Shown in pieces: positions 24,791-33,446 of a stretch of DNA of 64,000 nucleotides. The notes below the pieces were generated by a model, which saw only the letters and a list, made by a program, of their open reading frames with translations, did no database searches and was not told the origin of the DNA. Numbering within the stretch: the stretch's first letter is position 1; the number at the start of each line of letters is the position of its first letter. A program made the translations under genes and the position numbers. The stretch is from Gracilinema caldarium DSM 7334 (GTDB lineage Bacteria; Spirochaetota; Spirochaetia; Treponematales; Breznakiellaceae), in assembly GCF_000219725.1 (NCBI RefSeq), contig NC_015732.1, forward strand, positions 2,542,001 through 2,606,000, given 5' to 3'.

Positions 24791-26122
24791 ATGGAATTGG
24801 CAGAAAAACTGAGGCTTCTTGCGGCCGGTGCAAAATACGATGCTTCCTGTGCCACCTCTGGTAGTGACCACGGTTCCTGGACCGATGCAGGAACCGGGGA
24901 AAAGAGCCTTAAGGCCCGGTCTGGACCTATCCCTGTTATCGGTGCTACAGCCCCTGCCGGGGTCTGCCACAGCTGGACCGAGGACGGCCGCTGTGTATCC
25001 CTCCTTAAGGTGCTCTATTCCAACGTATGCCGGTTCGACTGCGCCTACTGTGTAAACCGCTCTTCGGCGGATATTCAGCGGACCAGCTTTACTGTCGATG
25101 AACTGGTAAAGCTTACCATAGAGTTTTACAAACGGAACTATATAGAGGGACTCTTCCTTTCCAGCGGCATTTTCTCCGACAGCGATGTGGTCATGGAAAA
25201 ATTAATCGAGGTGGCCCGCCGGCTGAGAACCGAAGCGGGCTTTGGGGGGTATATTCACCTAAAAATTATTCCCGGTACCGGGCCCCGACAGCTTGCCGAA
25301 GCAGGCCGCTGGGCAGACCGGCTCAGCGCCAACATAGAACTACCAACTGAAAAAAGTTTACAGTACCTGGCGCCCCAGAAAAGCGGTAAGCTCATTATGG
25401 GTGCCATGGAAGAAGTGGCAATCCTGGAACAGGAAAGGACGGCAGCACCCAAAGGATGCTCGGACAGCGGCAGTTTCGGCAGCGGCGGGGGTGGCAAGTT
25501 CACCTTTGCGCCGGCGGGCCAAAGCACCCAGCTTATTGTGGGAGCAACACCTGAGAATGATCATCAAATTTTAAACCTTTCCAGTGCCTTGTATCGACGT
25601 TTTGGACTGCGTCGAGTCTACTATTCTGCATTCATACCCGTTGGGACACCTGGCCGGGGCGGCATGGCAGATCCCCGGCTACCGAACATACCCGGGCCGC
25701 CCCTGGTACGGGAACATCGGCTGTACCAGGCTGACTGGCTCCTCCGGTTCTACAAATTCCGTTCCGATGAGATCCTTAGTCCTCAAAGCCCCTTTCTGGA
25801 TCCCCATCTGGACCCAAAAACAGCCTGGGCCTTACAGCATCGGGAACTGTTCCCTATCGATGTTCAGCAGGCTGACTATGAGATGCTCCTCAGGGTTCCT
25901 GGGATCGGGGTTAAATCGGCACGGCGCATCCTTGAGCAGCGGAGAAGCAAGATGCTTACGGCGGAATTACTCCAGCGCCTGGGGGTTACCATGAAACGGG
26001 CCCGCTATTTTATCAGCCTGCCTGGTTTAACTGGGGAAACAGAAAAAGATACGGCCTATATCAGGCGTATCTTATCTGATGCGGACGGTGCAGGACTGCA
26101 GCTGCCCCTTTTTGAGTTTTAA
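24791..26122 (+). CDS. Radical SAM protein of the UDG-linked DNA modification/repair family
   Basis: The 443-residue protein has the radical-SAM cluster C80-x3-C84-x2-C87 in NVCRFDCAYCVNRS and the downstream FLSSGIF and NIELPTEKSLQYLAPQKSG motifs. A C-terminal helix-hairpin-helix (LLRVPGIGVKSARRILEQRR) should bind DNA. This layout matches the family annotated as putative DNA modification/repair radical SAM protein linked to uracil-DNA glycosylase. A low-complexity Gly/Ser stretch (about residues 216-238) is unusual. It overlaps the DUF4130 partner gene by one base. The exact reaction is unknown. Confidence 0.9.
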   Translation: MELAEKLRLLAAGAKYDASCATSGSDHGSWTDAGTGEKSLKARSGPIPVIGATAPAGVCHSWTEDGRCVSLLKVLYSNVCRFDCAYCVNRSSADIQRTSFTVDELVKLTIEFYKRNYIEGLFLSSGIFSDSDVVMEKLIEVARRLRTEAGFGGYIHLKIIPGTGPRQLAEAGRWADRLSANIELPTEKSLQYLAPQKSGKLIMGAMEEVAILEQERTAAPKGCSDSGSFGSGGGGKFTFAPAGQSTQLIVGATPENDHQILNLSSALYRRFGLRRVYYSAFIPVGTPGRGGMADPRLPNIPGPPLVREHRLYQADWLLRFYKFRSDEILSPQSPFLDPHLDPKTAWALQHRELFPIDVQQADYEMLLRVPGIGVKSARRILEQRRSKMLTAELLQRLGVTMKRARYFISLPGLTGETEKDTAYIRRILSDADGAGLQLPLFEF

Positions 26123-27024
26123 TGGGCTGGGAGGCTAGGAGGCTAGTAAGCATAATTCCTCCAGCCCCTTTGGTACATGCCATAACTTTAATAGTACAGA
26201 ACGGTGATGAGGATACTGGTATGGAGAAGTTCTACGATGGAACACCGGAAGGTTTATTTGCACTCCTTCAGGAAGCCCTGGAAAGCGGAATCATTCCTGA
26301 ACAGATCCGCCGCTGTCAACAACAACACCAAGAAGACCCTAGGCTGCCCTCTCTGTTTACTGAAGAAGAACTGGGTCTGCCTGCAATGCTAGGGGGACCG
26401 GAACAGGAACTAAAAGCTCTGGCTGCCATGGCCCAACTGCGATCATGTTCTGAAACAGCCTTTCAGGATTGCCTTCAGGCATTTATGAGTGATGCCCCCA
26501 TAGAACCCGATATAATTCGTTATGCAGTAAGGATCCTAAAGGCTCCTAACCACACTGCTGCAGAAAAGCGTAGAACTGACCGTTCTTTCAGGCCCTGCGA
26601 GATAGTTCTGAATGCTTCTCAAAGATACCTTCGAGAATTGGATCGGCTCCTGGGACTCTTACGCTTTAAGCCTACCAACGAAGGGTATCTGGTAGCCCGC
26701 TGTGAACCGGAAACCTATGCTCTGCCGGGTCTGGCAATCCCCCTAAAACGGCGCTTCGGTACTACCGCCTGGGCTGTCCAAGATGAAAAACGGAATCTGG
26801 TACTCGCCTGTGATGGGATTGGCGAACCGGAACTTGCGTCCTACGATCCGGGGGAACCACCCTTTTCACCACCTGAGGGTCTCGTACCGGACGAATATGA
26901 AGCCCTCTGGCAGGAGTATTATCACACCATCAATATAGAATCACGTAAAAATCCTGAATTAAGGAAACGACTTATACCTCTGAGATATTGGAAATATTTG
27001 CCGGAACTGCAAGTTCAGCACTGA
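26122..27024 (+). CDS. DUF4130 putative DNA-metabolism partner of the radical-SAM protein
   Basis: The 300-residue protein starts its conserved part at KFYDGTPEGLFALLQEALES and ends with NIESRKNPELRKRLIPLRYWKYLPE, the hallmarks of the SAM-linked DUF4130 family. Many relatives carry a uracil-DNA glycosylase domain at the C-terminus; here the protein stops right after RYWKYLPE. The ATG overlaps the radical-SAM stop (TAATG), which implies coupled translation of a two-protein system. The first 30 residues are not family-like, so the true start may be slightly downstream. Confidence 0.85.
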   Translation: MGWEARRLVSIIPPAPLVHAITLIVQNGDEDTGMEKFYDGTPEGLFALLQEALESGIIPEQIRRCQQQHQEDPRLPSLFTEEELGLPAMLGGPEQELKALAAMAQLRSCSETAFQDCLQAFMSDAPIEPDIIRYAVRILKAPNHTAAEKRRTDRSFRPCEIVLNASQRYLRELDRLLGLLRFKPTNEGYLVARCEPETYALPGLAIPLKRRFGTTAWAVQDEKRNLVLACDGIGEPELASYDPGEPPFSPPEGLVPDEYEALWQEYYHTINIESRKNPELRKRLIPLRYWKYLPELQVQH

Positions 27025-27083
27025 AAAATGCAAACCTGCCTACTAGGAGGGAAGAAACGATTCTGGTAAAGTAATTATTGTTT

Positions 27084-27470
27084 ATGAAGATAGAAATTTA
27101 TACACTCTGTGATTTTGCCCAGGAAAACAACGGGAAGCTTACCATTGTGGGAACCTTCGATACCATTGTAGCCAAGGGTTTTCCTATGAATCACCAGTCA
27201 TTCTCTTTGGCGGTACGGCTCCGTTTTGACCTTTGGGAACTGGGGACCCACAGTTTTCGTATCGAAGCCCGGGATATCGACGGGAACAGTTATGTACAAC
27301 CGGTAGAAGGAAGCCTCACTATCCGGGATGTGGGAAATGCCTCTTCCGTAGTGCATTTGCTCTATGCCTTTTCAGATCTCAAATGCAAGATGCCCACGGT
27401 CATCAATTTTATACTGTATATAGATGACAAAGAAATTACCTCTACCCCCCTGTATATTAAGCGGATCTAA
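27084..27470 (+). CDS. Small conserved beta-rich protein (DUF6941-like)
   Basis: The 128-residue product reads KIEIYTLCDFAQENNGKLTIVGTFDTI, then a beta-sandwich pattern (SLAVRLRFDLWELGTHSFRIEARD) and FILYIDDKEITSTPLYIKRI. It matches a widespread family of cytosolic proteins of unknown function, often numbered DUF6941. AGGAGGG sits some 30 bases upstream, too far to use, so the start (ATG 27084) rests on homology. It stands alone. Confidence 0.7.
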   Translation: MKIEIYTLCDFAQENNGKLTIVGTFDTIVAKGFPMNHQSFSLAVRLRFDLWELGTHSFRIEARDIDGNSYVQPVEGSLTIRDVGNASSVVHLLYAFSDLKCKMPTVINFILYIDDKEITSTPLYIKRI

Positions 27471-27511
27471 GCAAACCACCATTGCGCCCTTTGCAACTTT
27501 CCCTTTTAGCA

Positions 27512-28918
27512 TTACACCAGTTCAAAGCCCCTGAGGCTGATACTACCGCTGCCTCTATAGGTGAAATACAGGGCCTGTATGCCGTCTGGAATTTTTATGG
27601 TACTGCGGGATGCTTCCCATACATTGGAACTGACAATCGGAAGTTCTGCAAGGACAGGTCCATCCCAGGTGGTTCTTACTTCAAAAACACCATGGGCATA
27701 GCCCCGGGTAAACACAATAATTTCCTTTATATCGGAAAATTGGAAATATTTAAAACCCGCAGTAGCGCTAGTTCTCATGTTGCCGATATAACCGGGGACT
27801 TCTGTACCATCAGCACCATCCTGCATAATCTTGGGAAACTGCCCTCCATCATTAACATAGACCGATTCTTCATCGGTAAAGAGATTGCATGCAATATATG
27901 CCGGATAATAGCCCTTCCCTATCAGGGGTCCACCATTGAGACCGCAGGAAGTAATCTCGACCTGAGGAATTGTCCCATCGGGTAAAATCGTAATTTTCTC
28001 GGCACAACCCTGCCGGCTGAACCAGGTCCCGTTGGTATGACGATGATAAAAGATGTACCAATCCTTGCCAACCTGGACCATCCCGCCGTGGTTATTTGCC
28101 CCATAGGCCATCGGCTTTTCAGCGGGTTTATAACTGGCAATGTGCATATCGCTATTGCTGACGATGACCCCCCCATACATAAAACCACCCGTAGGAGAAC
28201 TGCTTGTGGCATAGCAAAGTTCATGCATTACTATGGAAGAATATACAAAATAATAGGTATTACCCATTTTACGGATCGATGAAGCTTCAAAAAACTCATG
28301 GCCTTCATAGCCAGAACCTTTACTATACTCACAACCAGGAACAACAATAACCGGTTCTTCTTCAATGGTGCACATATCAGGGCCCAAGACGGTTACCATG
28401 GCACCTTTACGGCTTGCATCTCCTCGGGGACAGAATCCGGTATACATGTAGGTTTTTTCATATTCTGTTAATACCCCAGGATCAAACTGGGGCTGATCAC
28501 CGGGTCTCTCTCCCAACCTGTTACCCTGCTTATCCTGTACATATCCATAGAATTCATATGTACCTGCAGGGGAATCGCAGACCGCAACAGATACCACCGA
28601 GACTTTGTCCAACACATAATACAGGTAAAATCGGCCATCGGGACCCATGGTTACATCAGGGGCATAGAGACACATCTTTCCGTCCCTATTCATCGGATCA
28701 TCGGTTTTTTTATAAATAACACCCTCATACCGCCAATCAGACAGATCATGTATCGGAGCAGACCAACAGACATAGTCTCCCAAGCAGAAGACCCATCCGT
28801 TATAGAGGTCATGGGATCCATACACATAGAGTCGGTCACCAAAAATATGGGGTTCTCCATCGGGGATATACTCCCAGGATGGTAAATAAGGGTTAAAAAC
28901 CTGAGTTTTTTTCATCAT
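27512..28918 (-). CDS. Glycoside hydrolase family 43
   Basis: The 468-residue enzyme has the GH43 five-bladed propeller residues: catalytic base D20 in YIPDGEPHIF, pKa modulator D88 in LYAPDVTMGPDGRFYLYY and acid E211 in HEFFEASSIRK. The last 120 residues form a beta-sandwich like the accessory module of GH43 xylosidases and arabinofuranosidases. There is no signal peptide, so it acts in the cytoplasm on imported oligosaccharides from xylan or arabinan; the exact linkage is inferred. Its start overlaps the esterase gene upstream by 26 bases. Confidence 0.9.
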   Translation of the reverse strand: MMKKTQVFNPYLPSWEYIPDGEPHIFGDRLYVYGSHDLYNGWVFCLGDYVCWSAPIHDLSDWRYEGVIYKKTDDPMNRDGKMCLYAPDVTMGPDGRFYLYYVLDKVSVVSVAVCDSPAGTYEFYGYVQDKQGNRLGERPGDQPQFDPGVLTEYEKTYMYTGFCPRGDASRKGAMVTVLGPDMCTIEEEPVIVVPGCEYSKGSGYEGHEFFEASSIRKMGNTYYFVYSSIVMHELCYATSSSPTGGFMYGGVIVSNSDMHIASYKPAEKPMAYGANNHGGMVQVGKDWYIFYHRHTNGTWFSRQGCAEKITILPDGTIPQVEITSCGLNGGPLIGKGYYPAYIACNLFTDEESVYVNDGGQFPKIMQDGADGTEVPGYIGNMRTSATAGFKYFQFSDIKEIIVFTRGYAHGVFEVRTTWDGPVLAELPIVSSNVWEASRSTIKIPDGIQALYFTYRGSGSISLRGFELV

Positions 28919-30455
28919 TGTTCCCTTCTTCGTTTAAGATTTGATGTGCAAGCTTATCTATAAGCAATTTTGTAAACTCCGATTCTGGCTGTAAAACCAG
29001 TTTCGGTCCCGCAGATTCAAAGAGCAACTGGTATGGTAAAGCATTACCATAGGGCTTCCATTCAGGAAGGGGAACTCCATCATGATCAAGACCGTTTGGA
29101 TCTCCGGTCTTTACAAAGTTAGTCCAGTAATTGCACATTTTTCGTGCAAGGTCATAATGATAGCCCTTAAAGGGTCTCCAGCATTTTGCCAGGGTTTCGA
29201 AGAAAAACCAGAGTTCCGATGAATGAAATGCTCCTGGATTATCCCAGCCAGGGATATCGGGCATAAATTGGTAATAGTAACAGGGTTCTGTACCACCCTG
29301 AGCTTGATTTTTGAGAAGAACACTTTTCGTGGTATATTCAATGGTATTAATGGGTGCATATCCAATATCAGGGTGATGCATCCACGCCTCGGGGCATCGG
29401 AGAAACCGTTCCGCTTTATCACCGAACAAAGTATTAACCTGCATTCTGTAGGCTTCTTCAGTTGCAGCAGTTATGCCGCTCATAAACTCGTTTAAGGTAT
29501 TTCCAGTGAGTAACGGTACATGGGCATGGCTACCTGTCATATACAGATATAAGGGGTTTCCATAGCAGGTCTTGTTATCATAAACAGTCATCATCCTGGG
29601 ATGGGTTTTTACAAATTCATTATATTTTCTGAGAAGGTATTTCACATCCAACTGTCGTGCTTCCGAAAGGGTGCGTACACCGAGGAACGAGAAAAAAGCC
29701 ACCCCCTGGGCTTCTGCATCTTTTAGTGAAGGAGGGGGACCAAAAAAACTATGGGGATAGGGGCTTGTGATCATGCCGCTCTGTACAATGGCCTTCTGGA
29801 ACAGCCCGAAGTTTGAAGGATTGGTAAGATGAACCATGACGCTCATCCCGCCAGCAGACTGTCCTGCAATCGTGATATTCCCGGGATCTCCACCAAAATG
29901 ACTGATATTCCTGATCACCCAAAGTAGTCCTGCTCTCTGATCAAGATGTCCAAAATTCGTGGGGCTTTCTTCCTGTTCCGCGGTTAATTCTGGATGGGCT
30001 AAAAAACCAAACAGGTTCAGCCGGTAATTCACGGTAACAACAACAATGCCCCGGCGGGCAAGGCGCTCTCCATCAAACTCCATTTCCGCTGTATAGCCCC
30101 ACTGGAAAGCTCCTCCAAAAAACCATACAACGACGGGGAGTTTATCATCAGGATGCTGTGCACCGGTCCATATGTTCAGGTATAAACAATCTTCACTCAT
30201 GGGGATATGGGGATCTACATGCCACTCCCGACAATATATGTCTGTACCCAAGCCTGGAGTATCCTGTATTGAAATGGATGCATATTCATAGGCATTGTAT
30301 ATCCCATCCCAATGAGTACAGAGTTGTGGAGCCCGCCATCGGTTGTTCCCAACTGGAGGGGCGGCAAAGGGAATGCCTTTAAAAACAGTGATACGGGGAT
30401 CTGCAGCTGGAAAACCCCTTATCAGACCATTTTCAGTTTTTGCGATACGTATCAT
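28893..30455 (-). CDS. Type-B carboxylesterase
   Basis: The 520-residue alpha/beta hydrolase has nucleophile S200 in ITIAGQSAGGMSVM, the EDCLYLNIW signature at 88-96, an oxyanion-hole stretch VVWFFGGAFQWG, an acidic residue in GNTLNEFMSG and the catalytic His in GAFHSSELWFF. No signal peptide is seen. Paired with GH43, it may remove acetyl or feruloyl groups from hemicellulose oligomers, an inference from context. A TATAAT lies only about 9 bases before the ATG and no ribosome site is visible, so the mRNA may be nearly leaderless. Confidence 0.9.
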   Translation of the reverse strand: MIRIAKTENGLIRGFPAADPRITVFKGIPFAAPPVGNNRWRAPQLCTHWDGIYNAYEYASISIQDTPGLGTDIYCREWHVDPHIPMSEDCLYLNIWTGAQHPDDKLPVVVWFFGGAFQWGYTAEMEFDGERLARRGIVVVTVNYRLNLFGFLAHPELTAEQEESPTNFGHLDQRAGLLWVIRNISHFGGDPGNITIAGQSAGGMSVMVHLTNPSNFGLFQKAIVQSGMITSPYPHSFFGPPPSLKDAEAQGVAFFSFLGVRTLSEARQLDVKYLLRKYNEFVKTHPRMMTVYDNKTCYGNPLYLYMTGSHAHVPLLTGNTLNEFMSGITAATEEAYRMQVNTLFGDKAERFLRCPEAWMHHPDIGYAPINTIEYTTKSVLLKNQAQGGTEPCYYYQFMPDIPGWDNPGAFHSSELWFFFETLAKCWRPFKGYHYDLARKMCNYWTNFVKTGDPNGLDHDGVPLPEWKPYGNALPYQLLFESAGPKLVLQPESEFTKLLIDKLAHQILNEEGNNDEKNSGF

Positions 30456-30464
30456 AATATATGA

Positions 30465-30494
30465 ATTATATCTCTGTTTCTACAGAAAGAACAA
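30465..30494 (-). promoter_or_regulatory. Promoter close to the esterase start
   Basis: TATAAT (30465-30470) with TTGTTC (30489-30494) at an 18-base spacing. The -10 box ends about 9 bases before the ATG. A short inverted repeat, TCTGT-N4-ACAGA, lies between the boxes and could be a regulator site. Confidence 0.5.
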
Positions 30495-30501
30495 TAGTAA
30501 A

Positions 30502-31191
30502 TCAAGTATCTATAACAACAGATCGCTTTTTTCTTTGTAGAAAAAAGTCATACAAAGAAAACGCAATAAGTAACATAGAGAGACTAAAGAAAAAATCTTC
30601 CAGAGGAATGGTTCCAATACGAATGCCTAAATTCCGGCTATCGTCATAAAGAACTATTGGCAAACCCGTTAAGAATCCGTTGGTGATAAAAAAAGGAATA
30701 TAGGTTAATGCGAGGGCAAGCCAAAAATTGGTGGATGTAAGATTAGATGGGGTAAGAAATCGAACCGCCAGGATGGCAATCGCTACAGCAATAAAAACCA
30801 CACCGGTGTAGGTTTTATTCATCAATATAAAACCCAGGATGATAAAAATTGCCGCTACAAGATACCAGAACAGGAGGGGGATTGGAACAATCCGATCAGA
30901 AATATATGCCCGGACACAGGCCAATATAAACATACAGGCATAGGGCACACAGATGAAAAAAAGCCATTCCCCTAAGGGGAGCCCCAAAACATTCCAGGTT
31001 CCTGCATAACCCGGATTAAATGACCAGACCCCGATGGACGTTTTCCAGACATCCCAGGCACCAAAAACAAACAGGATTCCCAGAATGGCCGAGAAAACCG
31101 CAGGCCATGATTTATAAAAGCCTACTTTTCGATTAAAGGACAACGTCAAGGGAAAGGCTAGTACTAACAAGTCCAACAATACATATAACAT
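30502..31191 (-). CDS. Lycopene-cyclase-domain (CarR-type) membrane protein
   Basis: The 229-residue protein has about seven membrane helices in two repeats of the CrtYc/CrtYd-type carotenoid cyclase fold. The first repeat shows WSFNPGYAGTWNVLGLPLGE followed by WLFFICVPYACMFI; the second shows IVLYDDSRNLGIRIGTIPLE followed by DFFFSLSMLL. The PLE(E/D)-(W/F)xFF motif is diagnostic. In carotenoid makers it cyclises lycopene ends; no other carotenoid gene is in the window, so the substrate here is uncertain. AAGGAG lies 5 bases before ATG 31191. It sits 11 bases after the thioredoxin/CcdA gene in the same operon. Confidence 0.85.
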   Translation of the reverse strand: MLYVLLDLLVLAFPLTLSFNRKVGFYKSWPAVFSAILGILFVFGAWDVWKTSIGVWSFNPGYAGTWNVLGLPLGEWLFFICVPYACMFILACVRAYISDRIVPIPLLFWYLVAAIFIILGFILMNKTYTGVVFIAVAIAILAVRFLTPSNLTSTNFWLALALTYIPFFITNGFLTGLPIVLYDDSRNLGIRIGTIPLEDFFFSLSMLLIAFSLYDFFLQRKKRSVVIDT

Positions 31192-31202
31192 AGTTGCTCC
31201 TT

Positions 31203-32459
31203 CTACAACCACACCACCATTCCCATCACTCCAAAAAGCACCGCCGTACTAAGCCGTACGACACAAAGGTGCTTCCCATACCAGCCCCTGATTTTTTCAT
31301 GCTGTAGTCCAACAAAGACTAATATAAATACTACAACAAGAGGTATAATAAATCCAACATTATACAGCATAAGCAGAAACATACTCCAATGACTCAGGGA
31401 GGACTGGTTCATATAGACCAAAGTTGGCAGATATACCTGACCAGTGCAGGCAAGCTCAATGACTGAAACAAGAAAGCCCGTAAGGGCTGCCCCAAGCGCC
31501 ATGAGGGGCAGAACCGAAAAGGACCGAATAACCCTATGAGAAAGCTGTTTCAGCCCCTGTGGCATCTGCAAGATCGACTCACGTGCCCTGCCCTGCCGGG
31601 CAAGCTGCGCATCCCGAAGATTGAGTACCACCAGGACTGCTGCGACCAGAGAAACTGCACCCTTCACATAATAGGTCGCTCGGCCTGCAGAAAGCAGAGA
31701 CCGTAAGGCCTGTAACAAACCAAGTCCCATAAGAAAATACGCAAAGAACACCGCACCGATGAAGGAACAACCGACGATCATCAGGGCCCGTTTTTCCTGC
31801 CGCCTGAGGGCAATAAAACTCAGGAAGAAGAGCAGGGTGGAAAAGGCACAGGGGTTTATTCCATCGAGAAGACCTGCGGCAAGGATGGTGAGAAGAGTCC
31901 CGAAGGCCGCAGCGGTCCCCGGTGCGGGAACAGAACCCGGTGCGGATTCCCCGCTGGCTGCAGGCACCGCAGACTTTGTCTCAGCGGCTAACGAAACTGC
32001 GGGGCTTCCGCCGGATACGGGCACCGTGAGCCGAGCCTTACCGGTATCACGGATTGCCGCCAGTTCCAGGGGCACATTCTGTTCAATTTCGGTCGAACCC
32101 CGGTACACATTGTTACCGATAAACAGAACGGGGAACACAGTAAACGGCAGACCCCGCTCGGCCAGCAGGTCTACACAGCGTTTATAACCCTCAGGCGACA
32201 GGATGTCGTAGGTTTCAAGATCCAGATGTACCCCCGATGTTGCCTCATACTTCTGTTTCTGGCTGTATAAAAAGAGGTCGCAGTGCTTGCATCCTGTTTC
32301 GGTAAAATACACCCCCTGAATTCGCCGCTCTGGAGATGGAATCGACCTGGTTTCCCCAGACTGCCCATCCCCGGCCATACCCGCCTCGGCCCAGAGGGGG
32401 TTCATCAATATAAAGAGAAGGAATAAGAAGTTCAGGTTGATGAACGCAGGGGGCCTCAT
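31203..32459 (-). CDS. Thioredoxin-like and CcdA/DsbD-like membrane fusion
   Basis: The 418-residue protein has a signal sequence, a periplasmic thioredoxin/glutaredoxin-like domain with C-x2-C in ETGCKHCDLF, an Ala/Pro/Gly linker (about 150-190), and six membrane helices with the CcdA-type Cys pair (GLLDGINPCAFSTLLFF and VIELACTGQVYLPTL). It likely moves reducing equivalents across the membrane to thiols in the envelope. ATG 32459 overlaps the acetyltransferase stop (ATGA), with GGGAG 8 bases upstream. It is followed by the lycopene-cyclase-domain gene. Confidence 0.87.
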   Translation of the reverse strand: MRPPAFINLNFLFLLFILMNPLWAEAGMAGDGQSGETRSIPSPERRIQGVYFTETGCKHCDLFLYSQKQKYEATSGVHLDLETYDILSPEGYKRCVDLLAERGLPFTVFPVLFIGNNVYRGSTEIEQNVPLELAAIRDTGKARLTVPVSGGSPAVSLAAETKSAVPAASGESAPGSVPAPGTAAAFGTLLTILAAGLLDGINPCAFSTLLFFLSFIALRRQEKRALMIVGCSFIGAVFFAYFLMGLGLLQALRSLLSAGRATYYVKGAVSLVAAVLVVLNLRDAQLARQGRARESILQMPQGLKQLSHRVIRSFSVLPLMALGAALTGFLVSVIELACTGQVYLPTLVYMNQSSLSHWSMFLLMLYNVGFIIPLVVVFILVFVGLQHEKIRGWYGKHLCVVRLSTAVLFGVMGMVVWL

Positions 32460-32944
32460 AACCTTAGCTCCCAATAGCCCACATTAAGCCAGGTGCCGAA
32501 TTTGTACCCGACCTCGGTAAACTCCCCCACCTTGCGAAAACCGAAGCGCTCATGGAGGGCCTGACTTGTAGGATTCGGCAGGGCGATCCCGGCGATAACG
32601 AGGTGGAGCCCCTGTTCCCGCAGTTCCGCCAGCAGCCTGTTATACAGGGCCGAACCGACGCCTCTTCCGCAGGCATCCCGGCTCACATAGACCGTCGATT
32701 CTACCGTATAGCGATAGGCTGACCGGCCCTTCCATTTCCCTGCATAGGCAAAACCCAGAACCTGATCAAAGTCTTCATAGACCAGCCAGGGATACTGGGC
32801 GGTAATATCATCGATCCGACGGGCCATTTCCCGACCCGAGACAGGTTCTTCCTCAAAGGTTACGGTGGTGTTTTGCACATAGTAGTCGTAAAGCCGGGCT
32901 ATAGCCTCTGCATCCCGGTGCGTTACGGTACGAATGATTGCCAT
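32456..32944 (-). CDS. GNAT acetyltransferase, phosphinothricin-type
   Basis: The 162-residue enzyme reads IRTVTHRDAEAIARLYDYYVQNTTVTFEEEPVS, then STVYVSRDACGRGVGSALYN with the acetyl-CoA loop R/Q-x-x-G-x-G/A, and LPNPTSQALHERFGFRKVGEF, diagnostic of the Pat/Bar/MddA branch. That branch acetylates small amines such as methionine derivatives or phosphinothricin; the natural substrate is unknown. It is first in the three-gene minus-strand cluster ending at 30502. Confidence 0.9.
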   Translation of the reverse strand: MAIIRTVTHRDAEAIARLYDYYVQNTTVTFEEEPVSGREMARRIDDITAQYPWLVYEDFDQVLGFAYAGKWKGRSAYRYTVESTVYVSRDACGRGVGSALYNRLLAELREQGLHLVIAGIALPNPTSQALHERFGFRKVGEFTEVGYKFGTWLNVGYWELRL

Positions 32945-33026
32945 GGGAAAAGTATAACAGATTTGATAGACATTTTATATAATCTGATGATCCGAATACC
33001 AATCGGTGAATAGAAATACTATGTAC

Positions 33027-33446
33027 CTATGGTCGTATCACCATTCCCAATTCTGCGACGTAGTGTACCAGGGATTTCCAGCCTTCTTCGGCTATCGAGC
33101 GCAGAACTGCCATATCCATTTGTTGATATTCATGTATGGCAACATTTCTGAAGCCGACCATAGCAACCATTGCCTTCGCAGTTTCTTTGGAAAGTATTTG
33201 AGATTTTTCCAGAATTCTAAAAGCATCAGCACTGGTCTGAGGTATTCCAAGGTGAGATACAGAACAAATATGAATTGCCAAATCTATAGCAGCCTGACAC
33301 GCCCGTTCTATGTTCAAAGTAAGGGCATCGATATGGGTGAACTTGGTTAATGTCGGGTCCTGTTGAAATTCTTCCAAAGCCCGGCGTATGGAGCGCTCAA
33401 TGATGGCAGCTTTATTCAGCATTACATCATCAACGTTGATAAGCAT
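33027..33446 (-). CDS. hepT: HepT-like ribonuclease toxin (DUF86)
   Basis: The 139-residue helical protein carries the HEPN active motif R-x4-H-x-Y in FRNVAIHEYQQ. The remainder follows HepT: ERSIRRALEEFQQ, ERACQAAIDLAIHICS, GIPQTSADAFRILEK. HepT toxins cleave tRNA or mRNA and are silenced when the partner MntA adds AMP to the Tyr of this motif. It overlaps the mntA-like gene by 17 bases and follows it, the standard order. Confidence 0.88.
   Translation of the reverse strand: MLINVDDVMLNKAAIIERSIRRALEEFQQDPTLTKFTHIDALTLNIERACQAAIDLAIHICSVSHLGIPQTSADAFRILEKSQILSKETAKAMVAMVGFRNVAIHEYQQMDMAVLRSIAEEGWKSLVHYVAELGMVIRP

Noticed and set aside
30158-30382. Long antisense frames over the esterase, GH43, AMP-ligase and aroC genes
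   Set aside because: They mirror codon structure of well-identified genes on the other strand and show no motifs.
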